A stretch of 64,000 nt of DNA from Anabas testudineus (GCF_900324465.2 NC_046614.1:20495333-20559332); one strand, 5' to 3'. Counted from the stretch's first letter, positions 1 through 18,121 are shown. Numbers and translations are program-made. Notes: generated by a model not told the origin, from the letters alone.

Positions 1-610
1 GAGACCACAAAGCTCCTCATCTGCAGAAAGTGTGCGAAACCTACTGACAGTATCTTCATGGTCTGTGCCTTCCAGCTGGGTCTGACTTCCATCAGTCATT
101 CACAAGCCCGAGATGCTCTGACTGCACCACTAACCCAGTGCCTAACGTTTGACCCTTGAATGTTCCTCAGTATGTGGTTAAATATAGTGGTGAGTTCAGG
201 TCTGAGCTCATTCTGCAGCACCAAGCCGTCTAAATGTGTCATGTACAGACAAATGGACAGAAAGTGAACCGTAAATAAGAATCTGTCTATAGTTATTTAG
301 TCTTACTCACTGCTGTTTCTCCTCGTGTTTCAGTATAATTAACTGTAAAAACTGTTTGTTCTTAAGAGAATCAAATCAAAACGGGCCAACCAGATGTATT
401 AAATGAATTTGCATAGGACTGGACTTTGATTTGAGCCTTTTGTACTATTTAAGGAGGAAACGATGTGATTCTAAGTGGGCTTTATTTATTTGGGGTTTTA
501 TTTGAATGCTTAAGGTTCTAATGGTACCTGTAAATCATGACTTTGACCACTATCTGCCTTTTGTACTGAGAACTAGTGTTGAATAAAATACCTGCAGCGG
601 GTGTAGTTAC
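1..610 (+). other. Tail and 3' UTR of an unidentified upstream gene
   Basis: Two frames are open from base 1: frame 1 to a stop at 157-159 and frame 2 to a stop near 107. The frame 2 product is Ser-rich (RPQSSSSAESVRNLL) and could be a C-terminus, but I recognise neither. The rest is AT-rich with no coding signal. AATAAA at 582-587 and again near 631 suggests a + strand transcript ends here, about 230 bases before the pfkfb2 first exon. The identity of that gene cannot be told from this window. Confidence 0.35.
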
Positions 611-769
611 ACTCTAAGAAACCGTTTAATGAATAAAAGGTTTTGCATCCACACGTTGACATCGTTTGTTGGCGCTTGTGCGCCACCTCCCTCTCCTGGT
701 TCTCGTCCTCTGCACCGAGCTGCTGGGTTTGTTCTCACGGCTTTTGAATTAGTGATAATGGGATGTGCG

Positions 770-1351
770 TTGATACGTACGATCTATTATCAACGTTACG
801 GTAGGAAAAAAAATGACGTAGAGGCACACCTCCAGCTTTGAAGGACACCAGCCGGCCGAGGAGGCACCTTAGCACCGAGGACGGGCCGAGCAGACTGGCT
901 CCTTCGGACGCACACTCCCGGTGCGGCGGATTACGGTTTCTGCTTCATCTTATTTGCACCGAGCAGGTGAATAAAGCTCTGAATATGATGCCGGTAGAGA
1001 TGCACCGCGTGTTGTTGATGTTCACTGTGGATTATGGTTTAAATGTGGATGTCAGATTTGGTGCAGTTTCCCCACAGCGGGAGCGCAGCGCTATGATCTC
1101 GATGCGTTTAGTGGATTTTGTTTAGTTTTTCCTGTGGACAGATGACGTGGCATCGCCTCTTCTCCTCTAGATCTGCTTGTTTCCAAGGATGCATAGATCC
1201 ACGTCCATGACAGCCTTGTGTGCATGTGATTGTGCTCTGCGTGAGAGGCCGTGCAGATAACACGGTATATTTCTGATCCCTGTGTTTCAGACAGAGCTCC
1301 TCTCACAGAGGGAGAGCTGATTTTAGACCTGAGCACAAACCAGATTTCAAC
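770..1351 (+). promoter_or_regulatory. pfkfb2: pfkfb2 promoter and 5' UTR exons
   Basis: A GC-richer stretch follows the upstream poly(A) signals. A CRE-like TGACGTA lies at about 812. A likely non-coding first exon ends at 966 (CAG|GTGAAT). A second exon begins at 1291 after a good acceptor (tgtgtttcag) and contains the pfkfb2 start codon at 1352. The transcription start is inferred to lie roughly at 800-850; there is no clear TATA box. Confidence 0.45.
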
Positions 1352-6996
<5,645 letters not shown>

Positions 6997-9560
6997 AACT
7001 GAGGTTCATGGAACCCATCTCTCTATCGACCTTTCTCTCTCAGGGCATGTTTTTGCATCCTGAACAGGTTGCTCTCCTCTTTTATTGTCGTGGCTGTCAG
7101 ATGTTTGTCTTGCATGACCTCTGCTTCACTACTGGGCTGTCTCTAGCTTTGAATATGCAGAATAGCATGCCTACTCTTTGATGAGGAAGGCTCTTTATGA
7201 GTTAGCCACAAAAAAATCTAAGACATTGGATCTGTGTTTGCTTCAAACCACCATAATGTGCACACATAGCACATCACAACACAAATTTAACAAGGTTAAC
7301 ACAAGCAAACATTAGTCTCAGTGTAATATAATACATCGATTCCCATTGAAAAGGAGGTGAAAAACATTAACCTCTTCTCACATAGAAAAAGTGTTGACAT
7401 TTAAGGATACATATCCATACGTGTACACGTTGTGTATTTGTTGGCCTTGCCTTGTGGGTACAGTGCTTCAGCCCTTCTCCACATCTCTATCTATCTTTCT
7501 CTTTCTCCACTTTCTCCAACTGTCTTACAGCCACGGATAGGAAGCGGTTGTCTGTGAGTATTTCAGAGACTTGGTACATGTTGCCAACCTTTCATTTTCT
7601 TTCCCATGATTCAGCCGTGTCATTGTAACACCTGTCAATAAATGTTATCACAGTGGTGTGGGTTTTTTTTTATGGTTTTCAGCCTTTGGGTTTCTCTAAC
7701 TTTCCATCACCTTTGCACAGTACATAGGCTTTGTTTCATCTCAGCGACCTTATCAAGAACACTGTCACTGATTAGTCATGGCTGCAACAATGAAAGCAGC
7801 TTTAGTTAAGCACTTTGGTAACAGTATTTACATACAATGAAGTACAGCAAATTATGATTTGGAAACAATTATACACAGTCTAAATGTGATTTATAATTAT
7901 TAATTTCTTGTTACTGTGCTAGAGAAAGGTTTCCAGTAATGTGCATGTGTTTTACCACAGGAACAGACTGTAACGACCTAATTTTTCACATAGGAACCTA
8001 AAAAACAGAGTCACCTGTGAAGGATAGGATTTGAGGATTTGCTGCCCTAAGCTATTATTGTGTGAATGTCAGTGACATTTTCTCTTTCTTGAAGGAGTTC
8101 CTGTGTGAAGGAAACGACTTTGACAGCCCCGAAGAAGCTAGTGGCTGTGTCCGCTTCTGAGTGAAGATGAAAACCTGTCCTCTGTGGCACAATGTGGGAG
8201 TTTCTAGATTCAGCCATGAAGTAAAAGATGGACAGAAATGTTTTACTTTTTGGGTTCAAAGCCATTATTTTCTTATCTACTGCAACTTCTCTGTTTGCTG
8301 TTACTCTGCATGCTGAGGCTTTGAACTGGAGTTAGTATCATTAACACCTCTGCATGTGCACCAAAAATATCAACAAACCAACAGAATATACTGTGTTACA
8401 CTAATGGCAACTAATCCTCAATGTCAAAAATGCAATGCCTTACTGAACCTTAAGTACTCTGAATGCCACAGAATCTAACAACAGCAAGTCGCAAATTATT
8501 GTGAAAATAATTTATGCAAATAGAACATGTTACAAAGCAGATGCAAGATATAAAAATATTTTTCTAATACAAATCCAATTATAGTTTCTGTGCTGCACGA
8601 ACAATCGGTAGTTGTACTTCTTGTAGTTGTAGGAAATGTATTCCTAAGCTAATCTTCTTTTATGTTTTATGTTCTACATTTAACAGAATGTAATAGGAGC
8701 TAAATAAACTTATTTCACAAGCTTGCAGTTGCAAAACTAATGTATTTAGTTGTTGTTATGTCCTAAAACAACAACAACAAAAAAATCCATAGTTTTTTGT
8801 GCCTGTGTTCTCATATTATTATACTTGCCAAGAACTTCTTTTAATGGCTTAGTGCAAATGTATATTTCCTCCTTAAACTTTCTTTACATCAGCTGTTAAT
8901 ATTTAGAAATGAACAGTGCCACATCTTTCATTCTAACATTACACTATGCCATACTGTTAGAATTATTGCTCTGCTCACAGAAGCCTTCTTGTGCCTTTTC
9001 AGTAGACAATGAAGACACATTTTGTAGTAGTAACAAGTAACCTGTTTTTTTTTTTCCTAAATAAATTATGTAACCTATGCATTATATATTAGGGATGCAT
9101 ATTTGCTACAAGTAATGTATTTAAGAACTTCATTTAACTGTTCCTTGTTTATTGCAAAATTGAATTTACAGTATTGAAAAATTAAACAAAATGTAAAAAA
9201 AATGCCTTGGCTGGTAAATATTAGGCCTCAGAGATGAAAATGAAAGGTAGTACAGTTTGTGGTAAGGGCATTGTTTAACTTTCACACAAAAATAGTGAAC
9301 TGAAAACTGACATACTTAAGTGTTTAAGTCTCTCGTAGCATTTGGAGAAAGCTCACTGTTGACTGTTTTACTTAATGTTTAATATTAAGATCCCACTATT
9401 AGAATTGTACATAAATATGTGATAAAGTCATTTCGATGACTATGATTTGATATGGGAGAAGTCTGTTAGCAGTTCCTCTTTAAACGTCTAGCACGGTTTG
9501 ATTTAATCTAGATGTTTTAAGTTATATTTTGAGAATAATGTGAGATGTTCAAAACACGTT
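6997..9560 (+). other. pfkfb2 3' region and intergenic DNA
   Basis: Non-coding and AT-rich. It holds a possible 23-base microexon (7531-7553, listed separately) and AATAAA signals at 7637-7642 and 8703-8708, which are likely alternative ends of pfkfb2 transcripts. No other ORF, RNA gene or transposon was recognised up to the yod1 promoter. Confidence 0.45.
7531..7553 (+). other. pfkfb2: Possible pfkfb2 C-terminal microexon
   Basis: A 23-base stretch is bounded by a strong acceptor (ctgtcttacag) and a consensus donor (GTGAGT). Joined to the phase 0 donor at 6853 it would add PRIGSGCL and leave phase 2. No clear following coding exon was found, so this is an inference from splice signals only. 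Confidence 0.3.
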
Positions 9561-9734
9561 CGGGCACAGAGCATGCGCACATACTGTAAACATTACACCG
9601 CGCTGTTTCTTTTAGGCAATTTACGCTACAAGACAGCCTGCGTGATGACGCCATGCAGACGTAAAGTGACGTTCTACACACCAGTCTCTAACTGGATGTT
9701 TATTGTTTGAGGCAGGGCTGCAATCAACGGCAGG
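9560..9734 (+). promoter_or_regulatory. yod1: Probable yod1 promoter and first non-coding exon
   Basis: A locally CpG-bearing stretch contains TGACG half-sites at about 9645 and 9667 and ends in a consensus donor (CGGCAG|GTAAGA, exon end 9734). It would splice to the acceptor just before the yod1 start codon at 11739. No ATG-started frame that joins in phase to the YOD1 domain was found in it. Confidence 0.45.
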
Positions 9735-10662
9735 TAAGACAACTAAATAACTCAGCTCGTTGTCATGTTACTTAATGCACACTAGCATCTTTCTATTTGT
9801 TGTTAGTCAAGCAATGAATGTCCCAACTTTCACCCAGATGCGATGTGACAAAGCTGTTCAGTTAGCGCCAAGTTAGCATGCTAACATTAGCAGATGCTAA
9901 CGTTATATGGTAAAGCTACCGTCGACTAGCTAACCTAACTAGCTAATTTGTGTCTGAGTTCGAGCAGGAATGTTTGTTTAACACATTTCAGGAAAGACTT
10001 TACGAATACTTTGACTATTTGAGTTACATGACGACCAACTGTACGTAATGCCGCCTTTGTGCTGCTGTAGTTTGGTCGTAGCTAAACCCGCTGTGTGTTT
10101 GAGTTGCTGTTGAGTGAACTCGTCAACGTCGACCACCAGAACAAAGGAGGTAAAACAAAGCAATGTCGTTGTCAGGTGTTTTACTCCTCTGCTGCTGCCC
10201 ATCAGCAGTTTAATTGTTAGGCCAGGTCTGATGAGAAACCCGTGTGATAATATAACGCTAACTGGGTATTCGACATACTGATGATTGTTGTGCAGCACTA
10301 GCTAACAAGTAGTCAATGCGAGCTAACGTTAAAATAGCTTATCGCCAGGCTACATGATGAAGAAGTTAACTTAACATCAAATAAAAATCAGTTCTGAATG
10401 AAGTAAACTAGACATCACCAGCTCTACAAGGCTGCATTATGGAGTACAAGTGTGTTTCCTGAAAGAGTAAAATGTTAAAACCACCTCAGTATTGTTTTGG
10501 TTACAGACTTTTCAAATTGTAGCCAAAGCTAAAATGTTTGTGAGTCGTAGGTAACACTTATATGTAGAGTTATAGTGATTCTTCATGTCGTCTTTGTGCT
10601 TGTGTAAATGCATATTTAAATTTATAAATGAAGGCACTGTTTTGGTCAAAGAGAAAACCTTT

Positions 10663-10695
<33 letters not shown>

Positions 10696-11730
10696 CATGT
10701 CCTTAGATGTTTTATAACACAGTTTAGAAAGTAGAAATACAGAAATCAGACAACTGTCTCTATTTTTTTAAGCATATAGCTTATAGTTAGCTCTGTTTTT
10801 GGTGATATATTTTTTTTAGGACTGTGACCATATTGTATGGTTCATGATATGCTTCGATCATTTCTCCCCATGATAAGAATGTCATATTGTCTATATAGAT
10901 TCATGACAACTTGTTTGCATATGTTCGCCAATATCTGCATGGCACATGGTGCTAATTTAATTGGCTGACAAGGAGAGATTTAGACTAATGATAAAATATG
11001 CTGTGAAGGAAATACTGCATTCATATTTCATTGTTACCTAATTGGTTTCATTTGTTTAGTTTATTTGATGATCAAGGCTTGTTGTTTTTATCACCGATTG
11101 TGTTTGATAGGATGATGACTTAAAAATACAGCTGAATTGTACAATTTTCCCATTTTCACTTATCTTGTTACCACAAAACTACTGTAAAATATTATGATAT
11201 AGTTTCAACTTTGTATCTCCAACCCCTAATATATTTCCGTTGTACTTCACTCTGAGATGTTTGCCCTTCTGAATGGGTTGAGTGGTTAATTGTACTGCAC
11301 TGTCAACCTGTAGGTTGTAATGTGGTTCTTCACTGTGTTTAGCACTAGTTCATACCTCACACGCAATCATAATTTTATGGAAACATCATCAGGAGCAATA
11401 GGAGAAATTCGTAATATGTGGGGGATACTGATATGGCACGGCCCTAATTTATGTTGAATGCTTTAATGCAAATCCTATCAGCATTGAAACAACAGCACAA
11501 GTAAAAAGTTATTTTAAGACAGGTCTTAATTCTTTATTGTTCCAATAATTATAACAAAGTTTGGCTTTTCTGCTCTGAAACAAACAGTAAATAGCTTTAT
11601 CTAGTCAAGACATAAGAGTTGTCATCAATCAAATGTGATTTAATATTCATCAAATATGATGTCCAGATTACTGTCCTCTTGATAGTTTATTACAGTCTCT
11701 AAAATTTACATTTGTTGTTGCATGTCTTTG
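9735..11730 (+). other. yod1: First intron of yod1
   Basis: About 2 kb with no coding potential on either strand. It contains a (TTTA)n microsatellite at about 10658-10692. The tract just before 11732 (tttgtag) is the probable acceptor. No transposon or RNA gene was recognised. Confidence 0.45.
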
Positions 11731-11738
11731 TAGGCAGG

Positions 11739-12788
11739 ATGTTGCGGCTTCGCTGTAAGACCAAAAATGGGAGCCACATTATGCAAGGTTTGACTCATCA
11801 GTCCTGTGTCCAAGAGCTGAAGAGTAAGGTGGAGGAACTGACTGGAATTCCTTGTGATGTGCAAAAAATTATGGTTGGTTACCCACCTTCCAGCCTCGAT
11901 CTTCGAAATGGAGACGCTCACCTCAAGGATTACCCTATCAAATCAGGCAAGTTGTCCTTCTTTTTTTTTTTTTCCTTTTCTAAAAATGCTCTGAGCAACA
12001 AAGTGTGGACCTTCACTGTATTTAGATTTAGGTGGCAGCAGAATGATCTTAAAATTGGGCTTGATCACCGATATATGTCTTTCTCTACAGGAGACACACT
12101 CATTGTTGAGGAAGAAAAGAACAAGCCAAAGCCTCAGGATCATCCCACTGTTACTAAAGCGCCACGCTTAGAAGCCTCACCTGTACTAGCACGTCGAGTG
12201 GTCCCCGCTGACAACTCCTGCCTCTTCACTAGTGTGTATTATGTGGTGGAAGGTGGTGTATATGACCCTGCTTGTGTCCCTGAGATGCGAGGCCTCATCG
12301 CTCAGATTGTGTCAAGTGACCCTGCAGCATACTCCGAAGCGGTGCTGGGAAAGACCAATGAGGAGTACTGCTCCTGGATAAAACGTGAAGATACCTGGGG
12401 GGGAGCTATTGAGGTCTCAATCCTGTCCAAGTTTTACCAGTGTGAGATCTGTGTGGTGGACACTCAGACAGTCAGAGTGGATCGATTTGGGGAGGATGCT
12501 GGCTACCACAAACGCGTGCTGCTCATCTATGACGGTATCCATTACGACCCACTGCAGAAAGAGACCCCCGGCTCCGACACCCCGCCCCAGACTATTTTCT
12601 CCACCACAGATGACATAATCCTGGCCCAGGCCTTGGAGTTGGCAGATGAAGCTCGCCGCAAGCGGCAGTTCACAGACGTTAACCGCTTTGCATTGCGTTG
12701 CATGGTGTGCCAAACAGGCCTGGTGGGACAAAAGGAAGCTCGTGAGCATGCCAAGGAGACAGGCCACACCAATTTTGGCGAAGTGTGA
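11739..12788 (+). CDS. yod1: Deubiquitinase YOD1 (OTUD2)
   Basis: OTU-family cysteine protease that trims ubiquitin chains; in mammals it works with p97/VCP in ER-associated degradation. Exons 11739-11946 and 12091-12788 give about 301 residues. An N-terminal UBX-like domain ([11 protein letters not shown] to about residue 75) is followed by the OTU domain with the catalytic Cys in [18 protein letters not shown] and the His in [11 protein letters not shown]-terminal C2H2 finger (CMVCQ...HAKETGH) ends in TNFGEV as in other vertebrates. The start was chosen because MLRLRCK aligns with the start of the human UBX-like domain; the human N-terminal extension is not visible here. The single coding intron has a GC donor (CAG|GCAAGT), is 144 bases long and contains no in-frame stop, so its retention would leave the frame open. 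Confidence 0.95.
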   Translation: MLRLRCKTKNGSHIMQGLTHQSCVQELKSKVEELTGIPCDVQKIMVGYPPSSLDLRNGDAHLKDYPIKSGKLSFFFFFSFSKNALSNKVWTFTVFRFRWQQNDLKIGLDHRYMSFSTGDTLIVEEEKNKPKPQDHPTVTKAPRLEASPVLARRVVPADNSCLFTSVYYVVEGGVYDPACVPEMRGLIAQIVSSDPAAYSEAVLGKTNEEYCSWIKREDTWGGAIEVSILSKFYQCEICVVDTQTVRVDRFGEDAGYHKRVLLIYDGIHYDPLQKETPGSDTPPQTIFSTTDDIILAQALELADEARRKRQFTDVNRFALRCMVCQTGLVGQKEAREHAKETGHTNFGEV

Positions 12789-13700
12789 ACTTTTTTTTTT
12801 TTCTTTCACTCTTCTCACAAATACAACAAATACCAACCCCCTGCCCAATGTCTGACAACTGTCTGCTTGTGTGATCCTCTACCTCACGTTGTCCAGCGAC
12901 ATCTACGGCGAAGCTGCAGGCCTCTGACCTGTTCAGTATTACTTTTTAACTGCTGTTAGTTCTCAAAGTCAGAAACACTACTGCAGTGCTCCGATGTCAT
13001 TAAACCATCGTTCAGTCTGTAAGGGATGGTTTCAGATCTGTTTAACTGGGTCAAATAAACTATGCAAATAATTCTTAGCACATGTTTTAACTAGTTTAAG
13101 ATTCCTTGATGGGTGGGTTGTACTGAAACAAACCAAAATTTTCAGTTTTTGCCAGCCGGTACTTACTTACTTACTTACTGACTGCACTTCTGTGAAAAAA
13201 CCCACTATCTGGTTCTATAAAGAGTTTGAAACAACCACTAAGAATTATTTGCACTATGCTGTAATCCTCCTCACTTTTGTCTTAAACACAGCACACCAAG
13301 TTTGACTGTTATTTGCCATGTTGGTTATGTAGCATGTTTTTTTTTATTATTATTATTTCTCTTGTAGACTGCCGTTTGTCAGAATAATTTCCAATACATA
13401 AAACTGGTAATTTGGTTAACTTTAGTAGTCTGAACTGTTCAACACGGTTCAACGTGGTCAGGCTGTATTAAAGTTAAGCTGCATTCAGTTAAATACAAAA
13501 ACGCTATTTTGTGACATCTTTGAATTTACTGAGCAGTGGCTAGGGACAATGAATTTTGAGACTGAGGTTTTGCGTTTTGAAATACAATATATTGCTAGTG
13601 CCGATCCAAACCTACCTACCCTCTTTTGATGTTGCAACATTGTTTATTGGTGCGCCTATTTTAAATAGATTTAAAAAAATAAAGTCATGGTGCTGAAAAA
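12789..13700 (+). other. yod1: yod1 3' UTR
   Basis: Non-coding and AT-rich, with a (CTTA)n tract near 13163 and AATAAA at 13054 and 13678-13683 as candidate poly(A) signals. A 143-codon frame on the - strand (12417-12848) overlaps the yod1 exon and is treated as a shadow. Confidence 0.5.
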
Positions 13701-15420
13701 TACTTTCTTACAAGAGCTGTAGAGCTTTGTTTTTCTCCATCGCTATGATTTGCTATGATCTGGAGTGTACTTTTAGTTGTGTGTACTCATGTCATCATGC
13801 TGTTCGAAGTCATCCTTTTGAAAATACTTGATTAATATCGCTGAATATGTATTTCAGAACACAAATACTAGTGAGAGGGTACTGTGATAACTGATCTGAA
13901 ATGAGTGTAAAGATATGTATGAGATCCTGAACACCCAATGCATTTACTGGTCAGGTACAGTCCCTGCATTATGTGCTTTGCTAATCAGGATTAACCATTT
14001 ACCTCTCATTTTCATGCTAAGAGCAGCTCTAGTCAGGCTGTTTGACAACTAAAGGCTCATTTTGGTTTAATTTCTAGTGCTTGTCTGATAACTGCTACTT
14101 TATTCCACTGTATATTTATGCACAACTGGAATACGTTCTCACATTTTTAGCTATAGTCAGGCATTTTGCTTATTCGTTCGACACGAGCATGATCAAGCAT
14201 CAAGTGTTTCGCATCCACATATCAGTGATGGCAATATTGATACTGATTTGTTGTCAAAATTCACATTTAACAACTGGGGCCTTTCAGAGTTTTTATTGGG
14301 AGCGCATCAAAAACTGACAGATTATTTGTTTGTGGGAATGTGAATTGCTACCTTTTCCTTCCCTTTTTGTTACATTAGCTACTTTATTTTAACAGCAATT
14401 ATGCATAAAAGTGAAACTATGACAAGGCTTTGTTGTATTTTGTATTAACCAAGTTCTCATGACTCTTTAAGGACAATAACAATGAATGTTGCACACAAAG
14501 CACTACAGAATAACTGGATTTACTTGATTTTTTCAGTGTTGTGTCAATTAAAAGTTATAGCCGGTGTTGCTGTGTACGAGTCGTTCTGTATAAACAGTTA
14601 AATTTTTCTTATTTACAGTCAGACATTGTTACAGTTCAGCTACCTAACAATTATTATAGCATTAATGGTCCCCACATCACCCATTTCAGTAACTCCTATA
14701 CAATCCAAGGCCACTGGAAATAAACCAAACACCGGAGTGGGATTACACTACTCGCGTCTTATTTTAAGGCACATCTACCCTTTCTTAATAGGATCTAAGA
14801 TTTGCTCAGTGACTGTTTGGCCAATAGCTATAACTGCTACTACCAAGTAGTGAGGCCATGTGAAAGATAAACGTCAACATGCAGTTAGCGCTCAGGCATG
14901 ATCTGATACAAAAAAAACATTTTAGAGGCAAAATTATGAATCAGTCAATTGAGAAAATAAAATTAGTTACTGATATAAGTTGTGAGAGATAATACCTTTT
15001 TGCCTTCTCTTTGGAGCTGTATTCCAGAGCAAAAGAAGAAGTAATAAGTAATTAACAAGTAAACAATGGTTTCTTCAGAAAGGTCTTAATGTACAGATTG
15101 AAATGTATTTCAGAGAATTTAATTTTAATACAAAATTTGAATTTATAAACTTACCAGACCTGCAGAAATAAATGTTCTTCTTAGTTTGGTTAGAAAGTTG
15201 AACCTCCCTCTGCTGCCTGGCTGTCACAACACTCCTCCACATAAATAAGGAAAAATATAATATAACAATATGACAAAATATAAAAATACATGGAGAAGTA
15301 ATAATGAAAACAGGAGTTGTGATTTCGCATTTGCACCGTGAACTGCTATCTTTAAAAAGGCGATGTGAATATAATCCTTTAAATATAGATGAAAAATAAT
15401 TAGTATGGTGTCGTAAGATT
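13701..15420. other. Intergenic DNA between yod1 and the SARG homologue
   Basis: About 1.7 kb of AT-rich sequence. Short frames at 14081-14850 have no recognisable product and no splice or codon pattern that supports a gene. No repeat family was recognised. Confidence 0.4.
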
Positions 15421-15431
15421 ACTTAACAACT

Positions 15432-15445
15432 GTTACCATAGTAAC
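15432..15445 (+). promoter_or_regulatory. Perfect RFX X-box upstream of the SARG homologue
   Basis: GTTACCATAGTAAC fits the X-box consensus GTNRCC-N(0-3)-RGYAAC with a 2-base spacer and is nearly palindromic. It lies about 490 bases before the probable first-exon donor at 15935. A weaker relative, GCTGCCATGGCGAC, is at 15629-15642. RFX factors bind such sites in promoters of ciliary and some epithelial genes. Confidence 0.55.
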
Positions 15446-15599
15446 GGTACACACGCAGCAGCGCAACAACATAGTAACTAAGGCAAGAAACGACAGTACT
15501 ACGTAACGCAGCATGGGGGTAATCCAATGATCTCCTATCGAGTACAGTAAGTATTAACTTTACTCCCTCACATCAAAGTAACTTTTCCATCTCACCGAT

Positions 15600-15935
15600 C
15601 ACCGGATTACCGATCACTATGGCCGCCCGCTGCCATGGCGACGCGTCTTAAGGTGAACGCTGCTCTCTGATTGGCTGCAAGCTTAGGGCACAAAGTCCGT
15701 GGTGCAGGTAGGTGAGAGCTGCTGCAGGTAGGTGAGAGCTGCTGCAGGTGGGTGAGAGCTGCTGCAGGTGGGTGAGAGCTGCTGCAGGTGGGTGAGAGCT
15801 GCTGCAGGTGGGTGAGAGCTGCTGCAGGTGGGTGAGAGCTGCTGCAGGTGGGTGAGAGCTGCTGCAGGTGGGTGAGTCCAGTGAGTCTTCATTAGTCCAG
15901 GCAGCAGCATGACTCCGTAACCCGGACATTCAGCA
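15600..15935 (+). promoter_or_regulatory. sarg: Probable promoter and first exon of the SARG homologue
   Basis: A GC-rich island lies in AT-rich surroundings. It has an inverted CCAAT box (ATTGG at about 15670), then the 20-bp minisatellite, then a consensus donor (TTCAGCAG|GTATGT) at 15935. That donor would splice to the acceptor just before 18094 (ttttcacag), which precedes the start codon at 18122. Placing the transcription start here is an inference. Confidence 0.45.
15701..15876 (+). repeat. 20-bp minisatellite with an E-box in each unit
   Basis: About nine head-to-tail copies of a 20-base unit (GCTGCAGGTGGGTGAGAGCT), almost identical. The first two carry CAGGTA, the next seven CAGGTG. 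The unit is not a multiple of three, so long open frames appear on the - strand (15648-15929) purely as a by-product. It sits at the likely 5' end of the SARG homologue. Confidence 0.9.
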
Positions 15936-16080
15936 GGTATGTGGTCGACTCAGTTAGTTTACACAAACTTTCATGTTATATATATTTAGTATTAGGCTGT
16001 TTCTGACTGTCTGAAGGGTAATTATATAATTGGGGGCTTTTATTTCCTAACAAATCCTGTTTTTAAATTGTTTACCGAAC

Positions 16081-16186
16081 GTTTGATCTATATATATTTG
16101 TGTTTGATCTATATATATTTGTGTTTGATCTATATATTTGTGTTTGATCTATATATATATTTGTGTTTGATCTATACGTTTGTATT
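16081..16186 (+). repeat. AT-rich tandem repeat
   Basis: Five imperfect copies of a 17-23 base unit (GTTTGATCTATATATATTT), varying in the number of TA steps. It lies in the probable first intron of the SARG homologue. Confidence 0.85.
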
Positions 16187-16189
16187 TTG

Positions 16190-18090
16190 TATTAAGACCG
16201 TATTTGGGTCATATGTTCTTTATTAAAACGGAGATCTAGCCAAATGAATGATTGGAGGTCAAGTTGTGAGGGTTGAAATAAACTGGCAAAAAAGAACAAT
16301 GATAGTTTCACCTTCTTGCATAATCTCCCTCCAATAATGCATTAACAACAATAAAACCTAGGCAAGTGGCTCCTTTATAGCCACAATCAAAACAAACCTG
16401 TGACTGTGTTATTGTGTCAGAGATTAATGTTGTAGGGAGTGTAACATGTGACTTAGATTTATAGCCTCAGCTTCTGCATCACATGGTTTTGTAAGAGCTG
16501 AACTTATCCTGGGTCAATATTAAAATGCAATAAACGTTATCTCAGAGTTTCCTTTGGTCTGATTCATATCCTGACCTATATGCAGAGGGACAGTAGTGGT
16601 GCAGCAGTAGTAAAGCAGGCTTTACAATTTTACAGGGATGGGATAACATGGCAAACCACGAACAGTAGTGCTTTTGTGTCTCCCCTGGCCCCTCTAGTAT
16701 AGCTTTCCTCAGGTTGCAACTTCCAAAAGTCAATTTATTTTTGCTAGGATCAGACTGGGGGTTCCTTTGTACTTCATGTCCAGCTCTATTTCTGCAATAC
16801 TGGTTGATTTATTATAAATCTTTGTTTGGTTCAGTAGATAGCTCATGCTCAGTCAATCAACTATACCTTTAACATCTAAAAGCCATATACAGTAAATGGA
16901 TGAAGACAAATATTTCACCACCTAAAATTGATGCTCTTTTCTGTGGAAAAACCTACTACAAAATTAAAAATACTCTAGTCGGTTACAAACTGGATATCAC
17001 ATAGCTTTCAGGAGATTGTTGCTGCTGCTCTCCACTCCCTGAAACTGATCCGGCTGAGGAAGATTAGGAGAGGCATATGTGCTGTAATCTGAGTCACATG
17101 CAGTAAGAGGACTAGTTCGATATCTGTCAGAAACACACTAAGCTATGACACCAGCACGGTTGTGCAGTCAACAGAAAGCAGGGGTTCATCTGAGACACAC
17201 AGGATGGTGCAAGTGTAATAAATGAAACATGACTCGTCCATGTGCTGCAGCTTCTATGGCCTGTTGCAGTGGTATTAGCATATTAACTACAGGCTACATA
17301 TATTTTACATTACTGTGAATCAGTTGCCAACCATACTTCAATCTTCTAGATGGATTTCTCAGAAGCCACAAGTTTAAGTCGTCCACCACGATTGATATTC
17401 ATTTACCTTGATTGTTGTTTTCTCCACAGCTACATTATAATTGCAGGGTAATTTAGTTGGGAGTGTTGTTAGAGGCATTTGTCCACATTGTGCACTCTTG
17501 CTAGGGATATAAAAGTAATTTAGTCACCTGTTGACACAAGTTTTATTATCTTTACATGTTTCATTCTAAACCAATATACATGGATCAGTCTGACCTGGAG
17601 CTGTCCAGACCCCTGTGGTGCTGATTACTTTTCCCCACCCTCTATGTCAATGAAAGTTTAGCTCACTTGACTTAACAATATTTTGTTAATTTTGTTGGCG
17701 TGGGTTCACCTTGTTTATATTCTTTAATCGATTGATCAAAAATAGAGGAAGACAGTTTTATTGCCAGGAAGTAGCCATATTTCTAGGTTATGAAACCCAA
17801 CACAGCAAAGGCTATTCTGCCCAATGTCTGCACACATTTCCTCCATTATCTGTTAACCATCTTTACTTGCCCTAGGTAACAAACATTATTGTCTGGTTAA
17901 ATAAAATATTTTCTAGAAGAAATGAGTAACACAACAAGAAAATACAGACGTGTGTGCAAGTTGTCCACAGACACACAAATGATGACAAATTATTTGGAAT
18001 TTACTTTAAATGCTGTATAATATAGCTGTAATATAGTGAGTACATTTGCAATTTAACCATTACATAAACTCTCCATGTATTTGTTTTTCA
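16190..18090 (+). other. sarg: Probable first intron of the SARG homologue
   Basis: About 1.9 kb without convincing coding sequence. The short frame at 16542-16733 (-) has no recognisable product. It ends in the acceptor ttttcacag before 18094. Confidence 0.4.
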
Positions 18091-18121
18091 CAGAGTGACA
18101 CGCGACAAGTAGGGCACTAGG

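Noticed and set aside
12417-12848. 143-codon - strand frame over yod1
   Set aside because: Shadow of the conserved OTU exon on the other strand.
15648-15929. Two overlapping - strand frames with a repeated SPTCSSSHPPAAALTHLQQL product
   Set aside because: By-product of the 20-bp minisatellite; no start context, splice or homologue.
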